Source of the DNA: Channa striata
Taxonomy: Eukaryota > Chordata > Actinopteri > Anabantiformes > Channidae
NCBI GenBank assembly: GCA_033026295.1
Contig: CM065184.1
Location: 10,171,501-10,235,500 of the forward strand
Direction of reading: 5' to 3'
Length of the DNA: 64,000 nt
The notes under the pieces are model-generated. The model ran no database searches. It saw only the letters and a program-made list of their open reading frames with translations, and was not told the origin of the DNA. Numbering within the stretch: the first letter of the stretch is position 1; every line of letters starts with the position of its first letter. The position numbers and the translations under genes were made by a program. Shown here piece by piece: positions 13,201-24,721 of this stretch.

Positions 13201-14310
13201 TTGCAGGTGGGTGACTGTCTGGATGGTGCAATCCACACCCACCCTCCCTGTTATTTGGTAGATCCCCGGCCACCCCTCTGTTGTTAGGTGGCACTGAACC
13301 CCAGAGCCCTGTGGAGTAGTGGAGAGCTTCTCATCCTGTAGCGTAACTACCCAGCAAATGTCATTAACGACTGCGAACCCAATGCTTGTAGCCAGGCTGC
13401 TAATCCAAACAATCAAACACGCTGAGAGTATGTCCCCTCGTGTTTCAACACCACACTTCCCGTCCTCAGCTGTCCTGATTCAACTCCTCCTTTAATTTCA
13501 CGTCACTTCATTTCACTTCCCTGTCATCGCTCTTAGCTCAGCCGTTTTTTGAATTGTGCTGTCAAGCTGTGCCTTCTAAATAAGATTTCTCTGTGACTAG
13601 ATCGATGAGGCAAGTGTCTGTGGGTTTGGTTGATATTGCCTATAAGCTTTTGGTTTGCAGTTAATGCAGAAATACGAGCAATGGTAGTGTGTAAGAAAAT
13701 ATATAGAAGCTGAAGTTAGGGTCCATTTGCATTGGGGATAGAAATGTGTTTCTGTCAGAGAAATGGTAAAATAGAGGGAAACTAGGCATGTGAATCTGAT
13801 TGAGTCAGGACCACCATCAGTCTTTGTCACTGGGCAGTCTGTGGTGCAGTGTGATTTGCAGAGCCGGGCCACGTTCGGGGGGCCAGAGTCTGCGTAATAT
13901 TTGATTAGAGACCAGGTCAAGGCTGCATTCCCCCCACAGATCTTAGTAAGTCACCAAGAAAAGGAAATTTAAGCCCCTCATAGGTCACGCTTAGCTCTTC
14001 TGGATGAAATGATCTGTCTGTCAACACTCTGCCTGGCAGCAGTTCACTGAATTAATGAGTGTCAAGTATGAACATAAAGTATATAGGTATAGTACCTGTT
14101 GTCTCCTCAGCTGTACTGTGTACACTTCCAGGTTGTACGTCTTCAACGTCAGCTGTGGACCGACGGAGAAACATGGGCTAAAAAGGTGAAGGTCAGAGAT
14201 CAGGAGGAGGATTATTGGCTTAGGCTCTGACTGCGTATATATACACACACAAGCCTAATGTCAGGTGGTCTAAAGCGTGAGCTATAAGCAGAGGCTGATC
14301 GCACCCGTAA

Positions 14311-14346
<36 letters not shown>

Positions 14347-14952
14347 CGGTTTTTCCGTTTACAAAAAACATGAATTGTTAGTCAGTTTTAATTTTATTAT
14401 TTTGAAATTATTTGATAACTGGCTACATATTCTTATCCAGAATCGCCAAAAATGAACATTTAGATATGAACATTAGGCAGTAGCTGTCTTCCGACCTGCC
14501 TTGGTGGTGAAATGCTTTTGCTGGAGACATTACTGAGAACAACTTGCTCAGTATGGAGAGCAGAAACGCTGAAGTATATCTTGAGATGAATTATTACAGT
14601 CGGGCTCTTTGCTTTCATTACCGTCTCTCTTGCTCCATCTTTCCTCAACCCCTCTCATCTGCTTTTAATTGTTTTATAGCTTATGTGCTCTATGCGTTTG
14701 CATTCCTTCCCCCCAGCAGGTAACTTTAGACTTTAAGGCGGTTTTAAAACCAGTGCAGCCACACAAAGAAAACGGTCTTCCTAAGACCTGCAGAGTGGGA
14801 AAGCGAGATGGCTTCCAGTGGTGCTCTCGCTTATTGAATTGTGTTTTTCTCTGATTAGCATGTCTCTGGCAAAGCTGAAACTGTTAAACAGACTGGAAAC
14901 ACAACCAAATGCCTCAGACGTCCTTCACAGTCTCCAAACCAGCCTTGTGAAC

Positions 14953-14983
<31 letters not shown>

Positions 14984-17900
14984 CATACAAAAATCGTTGC
15001 ACATACGGAGAATACCTGTAGGGACCATAAAGTCTCACACAGAGAGTGAAGAGTGCAAAGATAATGTGAACGCTTCGGGAGCAGACAAGAAGGAAGAGGA
15101 AGAAAACGAATGCCTCACCAGGGCTGTAGTGCCGCTGAGCTTGTTTCCCTCTCAGCTTGTGCTGCTTGTGATTTCCCGACTCTGTTTCTCTTCTCACATT
15201 TTAATGTTGACATACTCTAACGACGCCTCTGCCATCTTAAAATTACTGTTAAACCGGGTGCGTTTTGGCTGCTCAAATGATGCAAATTAAATTTTAACTT
15301 CCCTCCCATGCTTAACAGGGCTTGGAATGCGCTGCTGCCGACACAGACACACTTAATTTAGCTGTAATTTGCAAGATGGTTGAGGACTTTGATGTTAATC
15401 TGGTTAATGTATGGAAGTATGTGACACTGAAAGACAAAGCTGGTTTTTCTCTGCTCTTCTTGTGAGATTTTTGTCCTTAAAGAGCCTCTTTGAAGCATTT
15501 ATATCCAATTTTGGCTGCAACATTGACCAAAAACCTCCCTTTCTTGGCAGACAATCTCTTCAGTTGCCTCCACTCATATTGTTTCCTGAGCATCTTATTC
15601 CCCCTGCTCCTCCTCGTGGAGGTGTAGAGATTCTTCTGTGTTATCTCCTCCTGCACCTACACCTACTAAAACCACATCGTCATTAGAATAATTTATTTAA
15701 TCTCACTTGACGCGAGGATCGAGGTGCCCAGGCTTTTTTTATTTTTTTTTTTGCTGATGTTGTCGATATAATTGTTGTTGTTTTTTGAGCGCGAGTACAG
15801 TACACTCTGTTTGGGATGAGAATCTGCACTTCATAATTTTGCAAACTGTGAAAATAAACACAAATAGCACAGCCGAGCCATAACCAGTAGAAAAGCCGCC
15901 TCTTTTAGAGATGTTAATTGTATTTCATCTATCCTTTAATCCTTCAGGCCTCGTTCCTCTCACTCCACCTCCTCCTCAACCGTATGTGAGAAACCCATAG
16001 GAAGGACCTGTTTTTATCCTCCGATGTTCATGTTATCTTTTAATCTTGTAATGCTTGGGCCAGATCAGTGACGCCCGGAAATACACGCCTTGCTTGCTCA
16101 CTTTCTACGTGTGGATGCGATGCGTGTGGGTGTGCATGTGTATCTTCATGTGTTTTTATCCTACCCTGAACCAGGATAAGGACAATCCAATTTGAACACT
16201 CTTCTGTCTTCTGCTCCTCCTTGTCTCTTCTCCGTTACTGCCTGCATCTCACTCAGAGGAACAAAAATCACAGAATACTCTTTACTGGTTTACACGTTTG
16301 TGTATATATACTGGTAGAAAACTAGATATGATGAATATGCTGAAAACAACCTTTCCTTAACTTGTATAGCTCAAATCTTTCTACTTATTGAGGTTGGGGC
16401 ATAATGTGCATCTTATTCTGTTCTTCAGATTTCCCTCCTTTTACCGTGCTCTGTTGGTCTACCCAGAGACATCAACCTGACCTTTAATCAAAGGGTACTT
16501 GTCGTGGAACAAGCAGCAGCTGATTTGCTGTGATTTTAACTTGACTTGGAGGCAATGAGTTGCTCTAATAACCTTCTCCAACCTTACATTTTGTCCCTTA
16601 CCACTCAAAGTCTTTCCTTTCGCCGGCTACAGTAATTGACTTAATGGTGAGTATGTACATAGCCTTTTCGCACACACGCAGTCGTGGCATCAGGGGAACA
16701 GACACACTTTTGCTTAAACTGAACAGACAGACACAGACAAATGCACTCCTGCTTAGTGTGGGTGACTAATAGATGCTGTCCTCCAAACTGTCAGTGTCCA
16801 GTATATGAGATCCTGAGGAGGAAACAGGGACCACTTCGTTCTGATCTTACAAGTCTGATTGGTTCCTCTTACAGAAAAACCTGCCCAGCTGTCCGTAGAG
16901 GTAGCAGACACCTAATCGAATGTTCCAGTTGTCTACCTGTTAAATTGAATGCAGTTGCTTGAAGGAGCATTGCAACAAATACCAGATACAGGAAGCTTTA
17001 GGGTTAGTTTTTAGATTTTTTTTTTCGTGCTGGTTTACTGCAGTGGCTCCCAAGGAGGACTTGTACCCAGGTGGGTTCTCCTGCAGTTGTCAGGGGCGTG
17101 CATAAAAACTCTGAAATAAACTGCAATATGCAAATGTTGTGAATCAAGCTTGCTGTAGGTAATCTACAAACCCTGCATTAAAGCTTGTGGCCTCTCATAT
17201 CTCACACACACACACACACACACACAGTGGCATTCCACATTGGCATGTGAAGGGTGAAACCTTCAGCAAGGAATATCTCTGCACTGCTCATAACAACACT
17301 CCACCCTGTGTTGCAGCACCTCTCCAAATGAAGATAAGCCGTGGAGTATATCTCTGCTAAAAATGGTTTTAAAAAGTAACATGCTGCGGCTTTAATAAAT
17401 AAATTGTAATTTGATTAAAAAATACAAAGTCTCACACTCGCTCAGCTGCAACAGCTGAGTGCCATGCTAATTGGGTGTGTGTAAACCGCATTAATATGTG
17501 AGTAGAGCAGTCTAAACAGGTCTCTAAAAGGAATGGGTAGTAGTCAATGCATTGCTGGAAGTAATAAAAAGTGATAGAAGTAATGCATAAATCATGCAAA
17601 TTTATAGCGGAAGGTAATGAAAAACAGTTGAAAAAGTCAACTAAATTGTTTGCTCCGTGTAGGTTATACGCAGTCAAATGGTCAAGAGAAGTGATTCCTC
17701 AAACAGCTGAAGGGAATAAATAAACGCATAAAACAGCTTGCCAAAAGTGGTGGATAGTTTTTGAAATAGTTGGTTACTAGTAGTAGTATTTATAGTGCCG
17801 TTGCATATTGAATCAAAGTAATTCAAATAACATATTGTAAAAAGATCCACTGAAAGCATCATTTCAGTTTGTAATTCATTCATAAGAACACGTTTGTTAA

Positions 17901-19827
17901 ATGAACGAAGGTGTTGATCACATCCTGCTTGGGAACAGATGATGATCGGATGCCACAACACTCATGTCAGTTACTCTGTCTGCGTTCTTTTTATGTGTCA
18001 ACCTAACATAGTTTTATCAAACGGCTTGTACAAGTTCTCCCAGCACTGAAACTCAGCACTGTCACTGCTTCAACCGCAGGGAACCTTAAATGAGCTCTTC
18101 TTTGCAGGAACACAGAAGAACATTTTCTGAAAACATGATTTTGATTTGCAAATGAAGTGCTTTGAATCAAATTAGTTTGTCTTGATTGAGTTTATTCCTG
18201 TGGGACATGCATTGTGCTCTGTATTTCAGGTGTTAATATGTTTTTATAGCTGTCAAATTACATTCCCATCTGCCGCGCATTCTCCGTCTGTGGCAAGCGT
18301 GAAAGAAATGAGAAATTTTGAAAACGCTGAGAATGTTACAAGTTTTTTTGGAGACGTCTTCGAGTTTGGAGAAATATCTGTCAGCTTTGCCTGCGTGTTT
18401 CTCGTTTTGATCTTTCTCTCCTCTGTCTTCCCTCTATTAGAGCTGTCTTGCCTCTAGCTCCGTGTTGACTGTATTCTTTCGCTCCTGCAGGATTTGTCAC
18501 TGTGAAGGCGATGACGAGAGTCCTCTGATCACACCCTGCCACTGCACGGGGAGCCTGCGCTTCGTCCACCAGGGCTGTCTGCAGCAGTGGATCAAGAGCT
18601 CCGACACGCGCTGCTGTGAGCTCTGTAAATATGAGTTCATCATGGAGACCAAGCTCAAGCCGCTGCGCAAGGTGAGAAACAGTCGACGTGTGTAGAAATA
18701 CTCCCGAAGTGGAGTTGCTGTTTGTGTTTATTATTTCTTAGATGATAAATTCAGGCCGTCCTTGTACCAACCGAACTTCACATCCCTCTTTTGTTATGAA
18801 GCTGAAAATACCCAAAGCAGTCTCCAATCGGTCACGCCGATAACACGAGCATGACACTGAGCTTTGAAGCTGTTTTCATAAGTGGAATTTCTTGTGAGGG
18901 AGATGATGGGGGTCGGGGGGGGGGGGGGTTGATTTCAAATGGTTTAGAGGCAGTACACTTCCATTAAAGGCTCTTATCAATCGCTGTGGCCTGGAGATAG
19001 CAGGACACTCTAATTAAAATTCCTCCACCCTTCATTAGCTGCACAAAAGGCCTTAAACAAATGCTCCGCTGTTAATAGCTTCTGAATCCCACTGGTGAAC
19101 ATTGAAGTTATTTGTGTGTGAGAGCGCAAAGAAATTTGAGATGAGGATGTCGGTCTTGGCGTGAAGTGTTTATCAAAGGACGCTTGGTTTAATCTCATAC
19201 TGCAACGCTCGCTTCTTGCCAGTGCAACACTGTGATTGTTTAATTTCATCACTGAATATATGCATTTGAATGTTGTGGGAGCCTATGCAGCTTATCTACA
19301 AAATGGATCTGATTTTTTTTAATTTTTAATTTTTCCCCCTTTGCTCACTGGGCTCATTTTCTGACTATGCAGCCAGTGTGTGTCACAGTGTGTAAACTGA
19401 ACTGTCTGGCAGGCAGCAGGGCACCTGGCCTCTTTGTGATGAGCACCGCATATCACATTCCTTCCATCGTACTCCTCCTGTCAAGATGGGTTATGTAGTA
19501 TTGGACCTTGATCACAGCGGCTGAATGCTCTCCATTAAATATTTAGCTCATACTCTGAGAGCCAATTGCTGCATTTCTTCGAGTGTCTGTTTGAAAACAT
19601 GCCCGTGTGTGTGTGTGTGTGTGTGTGCGTCCGCCCAGTTTAATACTTCTCAAACTTCCTCTCCGCTGCAGTGGGAGAAACTACAGATGACGGCGAGTGA
19701 GAGAAGGAAGATCGTGTGTTCGGTCACCTTCCACATCATCGCCATCACCTGCGTTGTGTGGTCGCTCTACGTTCTCATCGACAGAACCGCAGAGGAAATC
19801 AGACTAGGTCGGCACAGTCTCAGATGT

Positions 19828-19891
<64 letters not shown>

Positions 19892-22800
19892 GCAATAACA
19901 CGGCATCATTTGTCTTAGATGTAGTGCTTTGTCCACCCATTCATCCACAGCGTCCAAGTCATTCATGCTCAGTATTTAGTGACAAATCTGCATAACTGCT
20001 GTGTTATTTCAGTGCTGTGAGTATTGTGTGTGAATAGTGTGAAATATTATTCAAGACTGGACAACATGTGGGTGTAATTCATTTGCAGAAACTCAGTGGG
20101 CATTGAAGAAACAGCTGAGACCAAACAACCACGTAGAAGCATTAGTTACTTACTTTAGGGATCATTTTTTTCTTTGAGGTTCAGTTCAGTTCCAGTTCAT
20201 TTTCGTTTCAGACCCATAAAAATTCAATCCGATAGAAAAGAATAAACCTGTATCATTCAAAGATGCAGTTTGAGATGGACACTGTCAGACTAAAGGTGTT
20301 ACGAAATGAGGCACTCGTGCTTACTTCTTCATGGTAATTTTTGTGTCCATGCTGTGAATGAAAATAACCACGCATAGTTCCGTTGAAAGAAAGTTTAATT
20401 TCACTTCAGTTTCTTTATAAAAATATAAGCTATAGCCAGCAGCCCGTAGTTTAGAATGATGAAAGGCAATACAATTGCCCCACAACTAAAAATAAACCTC
20501 ACTGATTAATTGATATATTGTTTTTGTCGCTGTGACATTTCCAGAATTGTTATCTTTGGGAAGAGCTTGCTGGGTTTTGCCGCTGCTGATCATAGACTGT
20601 AAAAGCTACAGGCAATAATCCAGCGAGTAGTTGTCACTGCAGGGCTTTACTGTGCTTACAGAGCTAAGATTAAAAGGAAAACAGTGCTCATAGCTCCCAG
20701 ATCCTCAGCTGCTCTTCACATCCATCCTAACCTAAGTGCTCAGAAGAACGAAGTCCTAGAAACGCTGGAACCAACATCCTCAGAGCAAGGTGCCTCTCTA
20801 TCTGGGTTAAAACCAGAGAGCGCTGCCTGAATTACGAGCTGCTGCGGGATCCGCTGGCACTGTGTCTGCTGCCCCTCGTTCCTCTCTGGCATAGTTGGCG
20901 CTTCTGATATTGTGTACAGATGGAAGAGCAAGCTGTGCCTGTTTAGTCCAACCTGATGATTCAGACTTGTTAACGTCCCTGAAGGCTGTCAGGTTCAATC
21001 ACCATGGTGATGCCAAGTAGTTCCTCACCAGTCTTGTCTGTCTTCTGCCAAGTCACACTGAACCACGGCTGTGTTTTTTTTTTCTGTTTGCCTGCAATGA
21101 TTACTGCTGAGTTGGATCTAATACACCTTCAAATGTATTTTATTGACGATGTTGATGTGTACATTTGCATGATGAATTACATCCTAAGGTGTGCTGTAAT
21201 ATTTGACTTATCTTTAATTCTCTGCACTTTGCCTTTTCTGTGTGTGTGTGTCTTGGTAATACATGATACTTACACTCTTTTTACTCATGCAGCCGGAAGA
21301 ATCCCAGGTAATCAATTCATCTTTAACCTTTTGACTTTCAAACTGTGTTTTCCTCTTCGGCCTTTCTGTCAGCTGCATCCGTCTTTTTTTTCCACTGCAA
21401 TTTATACCCCTTTCCCTCCCTCTTTCTGCCTCGACCTCAGGATACTTTTAGACTCTTCAGCCAAGTCTGTTGTGTTCACACAGACTTCCAGCATAATTTA
21501 TTATCTTTTTTTTTTTCATCTGTTATTGACAAGCCTTGCTGACCTATGTACACAAAAAAACAAGTGCACTTCTCCCGCACTGTCTCTTATTCCCTGCCTC
21601 GAAAAATTAAAAGCACAGTGGTTAAATTTCTTCAGAGCCAAATCAGGGAAAACAACAGGACTCAATGGTTTAAACAAACAGCAAAATTGTTCATCTCATG
21701 TGTCATGAACTGAATATTTTTTTATAATTAACATGCAAAAATCCCTCATGTAATCTGAAGATTTAAAGTTTCCTTTTGTAGCTCTTAGCGTATTGGGGCG
21801 ATTTTAAAAAGCATCTGTGCTTCCTAACACTGCATTTTTTATTCTTGATGTTTCAGGTCTAACGAGTTACAGAAATGTCAAAGATTAGGAGATTACAAAT
21901 CACATGCTGTTAAAAATGAGTGCTAACCTGTTATATAGCCCGCTGTAGTGATTTAGTGGCGTTGTTCCAGTTGATCAAACAATTGCTTGTTTTTTGTGGG
22001 GGATAAGTTGATATCTTTTATATGAAAAGCATGATTGATGACAAATGTAATAAAGGTCCCCAGTCCGAAACAAACTGGGAACATTGAGTCTCACGATTAG
22101 CACCTGAAACCCACTATCAATGTATGGTGTGTAATTTTTGAAATTACATTTTGAAAACTTGGCTATAGTAGACAGAACCAGTTCAAATTGATGCAAATGT
22201 ACAAACAACATTTCATTTACGTTTCAACATTTTATTACTGTGCACATTTACATGTTTATAGAATGCTAAGCATGGCCGGCTGCAAATAAGTTGCAAAACC
22301 TTCTACAGTTTGTGGTTCTTTAACATTAGCCTGCTTTATAGAAAACATGCAGCACATTACATACTCTGTCCTTTGCCTTGAATACATGTTCAGTATAATG
22401 CATTGGTTGATAGTTTCCCTAACCATGTACCTTCCTTGTTAAACCTTTTTTGAAGTTCAGGGTTGATTTGTGGAGTGGTCTGCAGAGTAGATACAGATTT
22501 GCAGCAGCTTTTTGAGCCTTTCTTCTCCTTCCTGTGTCTTTGCATTTGTGCAGCTGACTTTGAAAATACGTGTGCCAAGTTGTAGCCGTGTCATTGTTTT
22601 TCTGCAATGCTTTTTTTGGCACTCTGTGTTTCACTTGTGCACGTTTCTCTTGTGTCTGTCATTTGTATCTCAGGGATCCTGGAATGGCCTTTCTGGACCA
22701 AGCTGGTTGTGGTAGCCATTGGCTTTACAGGTGGACTGGTGTTCATGTATGTCCAGTGCAAAGTCTACATCCATCTATGGAGGAGACTCAAAGCTTACAA

Positions 22801-22978
22801 CCGGGTCATATACGTCCAGAATCGTCCAGAAATGTGTAAAAAACTGGCATTGGAGAAGCCGCCTCTTGTGGAGCCGAGCCTTGAGAACAAGGAGGCTCTG
22901 GCCCCGAACCAGTCAGACACAAACTCCTCCCAGTACACAGAGACAGAGGACTACAGTATGGAGGTGCTGCACGTCTGA
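4211..22978 (+). CDS. marchf8: E3 ubiquitin ligase MARCHF8 (RING-CH, membrane-associated), 5' partial
   Basis: Joined exons 4211-4261, 11791-11870, 18491-18671, 19672-19807, (21293-21307) and 22674-22978 encode 250 residues, or 255 with the microexon. The missing start lies left of the window. Visible in order are a Ser-rich cytoplasmic segment, a C4HC3 RING-CH finger (ICHC, CHC, HQGC, CCELC), a first membrane span (CSVTFHIIAITCVVWSLYVLI), a second span (KLVVVAIGFTGGLVFMYVQC) and a cytoplasmic tail with a YIHL sorting motif, ending HV. Family knowledge: MARCH8 ubiquitinates membrane proteins such as MHC class II, CD86 and transferrin receptor and sends them to lysosomes. MARCH1 is the close paralogue; the alox5 neighbour and tail favour MARCH8. 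Splice phases all agree across the joined exons. Confidence 0.93.
5679..5694. repeat. TG dinucleotide microsatellite
   Basis: A short pure TG run in a marchf8 intron. Confidence 0.8.
9722..9756. repeat. compound TG/AG microsatellite
   Basis: About nine TG units run directly into an interrupted AG tract; intronic. Confidence 0.85.
11791..11870 (+). CDS. marchf8: marchf8 exon, Ser-rich linker before RING-CH
   Basis: This 80-nt exon lies between cattcctcag and gtacga. It enters in phase 0 and leaves in phase 2. It encodes AGSPTSVNAPCSFSRTSVSP and then SSQDIC, with the next Arg split across the junction. Human MARCH8 has a very similar segment ending SSQDICR. It is followed either directly by the RING-CH exon or by the large alternative exon at 12264-13206. 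Confidence 0.9.
12264..13206 (+). pseudogene. marchf8: candidate long-isoform exon of marchf8, frame-disrupted
   Basis: The interval has an acceptor (ctctcacag before 12264) and a donor (AG then gtgggt after 13206) whose outgoing phase matches the RING-CH exon, giving a junction ending in CR like DICR. It is 943 nt, not a multiple of 3. The incoming frame reads SSNGKTCQGSGGI and then stops at 12352. A second frame is open from 12327 to the stop at 12982-12984 and includes SVSLNDVGQRVDNLC and GLHFIDRTCSEGELEMK. A third frame from about 12960 reads SPEDIVGDDDVFEEDLPSA and runs on to the donor. I recall that long MARCH8 isoforms with a large extra exon at this position exist, but could not verify it. 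It is either a decayed alternative exon or one carrying assembly indels; all other coding exons in the window are intact. Confidence 0.5.
14312..14345. repeat. TG microsatellite
   Basis: An almost pure TG tract of about 17 units. Confidence 0.9.
14951..14981. repeat. AAT trinucleotide microsatellite
   Basis: About ten tandem ATA/AAT units in a marchf8 intron. Confidence 0.9.
17203..17226. repeat. CA microsatellite
   Basis: Twelve CA units. Confidence 0.9.
18491..18671 (+). CDS. marchf8: marchf8 exon encoding the RING-CH zinc finger
   Basis: This 181-nt exon lies between gctcctgcag and gtgaga (phase 2 in, 0 out). It encodes the entire RING-CH domain. The zinc ligands follow the C4HC3 pattern: ICHC, then CHC after the ITP stretch, HQGC, and CCELC near the end. 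The invariant Trp of QQWIKSS, used for E2 contact in this fold, is present. The exon closes with METKLKPLRK, leading into the first membrane-span exon. Confidence 0.97.
18915..18928. repeat. poly-G run
   Basis: Fourteen consecutive G residues in the intron after the RING-CH exon; a common site of length error or polymorphism. Confidence 0.85.
19605..19627. repeat. TG microsatellite upstream of the TM1 exon
   Basis: About eleven TG units, roughly 45 nt upstream of the acceptor at 19671. Confidence 0.85.
19672..19807 (+). CDS. marchf8: marchf8 exon encoding the first transmembrane helix
   Basis: The exon starts after ctccgctgcag in phase 0 and encodes WEKLQMTASERRKI, the hydrophobic CSVTFHIIAITCVVWSLYVLI, and IDRTAEEIRL. 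The 3' end is chosen at 19807 because only a phase-1 end joins the last exon as a Gly codon. The donor there, gtcggc, is weak. An alternative end at 19825 (gtgcac) would place Trp at the junction and is less likely. A pure CA tract begins 22 nt after the chosen end. Confidence 0.85.
19829..19890. repeat. (CA)31 microsatellite next to a 5' splice site
   Basis: An uninterrupted 62-nt CA tract starts 22 nt downstream of the marchf8 TM1 exon donor. CA-rich RNA is an established binding element for hnRNP L, which can enhance or silence nearby splice sites. Whether this tract acts that way here is inference. Confidence 0.95.
19891..22673 (+). other. marchf8: marchf8 intron containing a microexon candidate
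   Basis: Apart from the 15-nt microexon candidate at 21293-21307, no exon is supported. A 234-codon open frame at 21004-21708 overlaps the microexon in the same frame, but it is dominated by homopolymer-derived hydrophobic residues and has no family match. Confidence 0.6.
21293..21307 (+). CDS. marchf8: putative 15-nt microexon of marchf8
   Basis: The 15 nt CCGGAAGAATCCCAG is preceded by a pyrimidine-rich tract and atgcag and followed by gtaatc, both good splice signals. It is phase-compatible with both neighbours (phase 1 in and out). It would insert Ala-Gly-Arg-Ile-Pro before the Gly of GILEW. Without it the loop between the two membrane helices is EEIRLGILEW, four residues shorter than the human EEI(7)ILEW spacing I recall; with it the loop is one residue longer. 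It could be a chance match, and transcript evidence would settle it. Confidence 0.45.
22674..22978 (+). CDS. marchf8: marchf8 last coding exon: TM2 and cytoplasmic tail
   Basis: The exon follows ttgtatctcag in phase 1 and runs to TGA at 22976-22978. It encodes GILEWPFWTK, the second membrane span (VVVAIGFTGGLVFMYVQC), and the tail. The tail keeps YIHL (a tyrosine sorting motif, YVQL in human), RRLKAYNRVIYVQN, DTNSS and a C-terminal LHV. From ILEW to the stop it is 100 residues, the same as the human protein as I recall it. Confidence 0.96.
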
Positions 22979-23349
22979 CCACACAGTCCGTGCCATTGGT
23001 CGTTCTGAACATGCAACACACACACATGCAGGTCCACAGTGAAGAGTAGCAGTCGTGGAAAAGCTCGGTGGCTGGGGAGCAACAGACACTCCCGTTCCTC
23101 TGATCCCGGACTGATCCACTGTTCTCTCCTGTTCCTACCCCGATCCTCTGGGCGTCTTATGTTCCCAAAACTCCATCCACAGAGACAGACAGACCTTGAC
23201 TATATTCTTCTACTCACTGTCCTATCAGACCTTATTCTTTCCTCTGCCTGCACGCTCAGTCCATACTCTCGCTTCTTTCTTTTCCAAAGACCGGACAGTT
23301 TTTACTGACTTCTGTAAATGTCTGAAGAGGCCTGAAGCAAACCACTCTA

Positions 23350-23373
23350 CACACACACACACACACACACACA
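23350..23373. repeat. CA microsatellite in the marchf8 3' UTR
   Basis: About twelve CA units within the predicted UTR. Confidence 0.85.
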
Positions 23374-24715
23374 AAACACACTGACACACTCTTGTATGTA
23401 CACATCTGGGAGAGCAGGACTGAGACAAAGCAGACTCAAATGGCTCCAGAGGTCTACACGGCCCCGATACGTGATTCGTTTGCTCGTGGGTTTGTTTGAT
23501 TCGTTTGTTTTTACCTCCTGTGAGTGTTGGGCTAAGTTACCGTGGATCAGTATGTAGCATCGTGCATCGGATCACTGGAACATTCCAGCTACTGCCATCT
23601 CCGTTGCTGTGGTCTGTCAAGTCTGCGCTGGTCTGGATCTGACCACGCCTTGGTCTGGACATGCATCAAAGCACTTTTGTTTTTTAGTTCCCAGAACAAT
23701 TTCCCTCCCTTTCTTTAGTTCCATGTTTCTTTTGCTTAATATAAATTAAGTCTTATACTGGGGAGACCACATATGGGGACAGCACACTCAAAGATACACG
23801 GACAGGGTTCGTGTTTATTTGACATGTTTCTGAATTTGCACACATACGTATATAGAAACCCACCCGCTGGATGATGAAAAAGGAATTGGGGGAAAAAAAA
23901 TGGAATTGTGCTCAAAGAAGCATTTGAGCTCTTTAGTTAAAACTGAAACAATGAGGTCTGAGTATGACAGTTCAGGCTCAACACTGTAATGCAGACTACG
24001 GAAAATCCAGCCACATGATTTCTCAACCCAAACACCAACTTTCTGAAGGCTTTGAGAATGTAAACTTTATTTAAAAAAAACATTTAAAAAAATCTTAAAA
24101 TATAAAAAAAAAAAACGATTTTGTACTGGCCACGGGAAATAGCAAGATTATTTCCATGTCTTGGTGATAAGAGCCTTTGGGCATGAACAGCATCGCTCAT
24201 GTTTTTCTATCATGTGAATGACACAGTATTTACAGTGTGATTTTCCATGTGCAGTTTTTAATATGCTGATTTGTTTGCTTAGCCATTTTAAAAACCTTGA
24301 GAAATCCACAGCTACCTGTTGTCAGTCTGTCCGTCCTCCAGCCGCTCCTATTGTGCATTATTGCCCCCAAATACTTTGGATTAAAACCAGGCAAACTGCT
24401 TAGTGTTTCATGTGATTCCTCAAAATAAGCTCTGGGCTAATTTTGGCTGTGCAGGTCTGGACCTGCACATTTACAATCCATCTCTACACTTATATTAACA
24501 CACATAAGCGGAGTATAATGTGCCAGTGAGAATGTTTCAACATGACAAGTTGGATTATTGCCAAGCATTTCATAGACGTCTCGGTTTCAGAGTCAAGGAG
24601 TCTTGTTTTTCTGTTAATAGGCTCGTCACGTGGTGGAGGATGGCTTTTTTTAATCAAATGCTAGACAGCATGTTCTAGGTTGTTACATTCATGAGCGTAT
24701 GAATCGTTTATTTGC

Positions 24716-24721
24716 AATAAA
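24716..24721 (+). terminator. marchf8: proximal AATAAA polyadenylation signal
   Basis: A canonical hexamer 1.74 kb after the marchf8 stop, followed by mixed sequence. Possible alternative 3' end. Confidence 0.5.

Larger units (their letters stand above)
13207..18490 (+). other. marchf8: marchf8 intron before the RING-CH exon
   Basis: No exon is supported here. It holds a TG microsatellite at 14312-14345, an AAT repeat near 14951-14981 and a CA repeat at 17203-17226. The rest is unremarkable AT-rich intron ending in cgctcctgcag. Confidence 0.7.

Noticed and set aside
19829..19890. Regular repeat considered as a CRISPR-like array
   Set aside because: It is a pure CA dinucleotide microsatellite with no spacers, in vertebrate DNA.
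21004..21708. 234-codon plus-strand open frame in a marchf8 intron
   Set aside because: Hydrophobic, Phe/Leu/Cys-rich sequence derived from poly-T and TG tracts, with no family resemblance. It contains the microexon in the same frame, which I take as coincidence.
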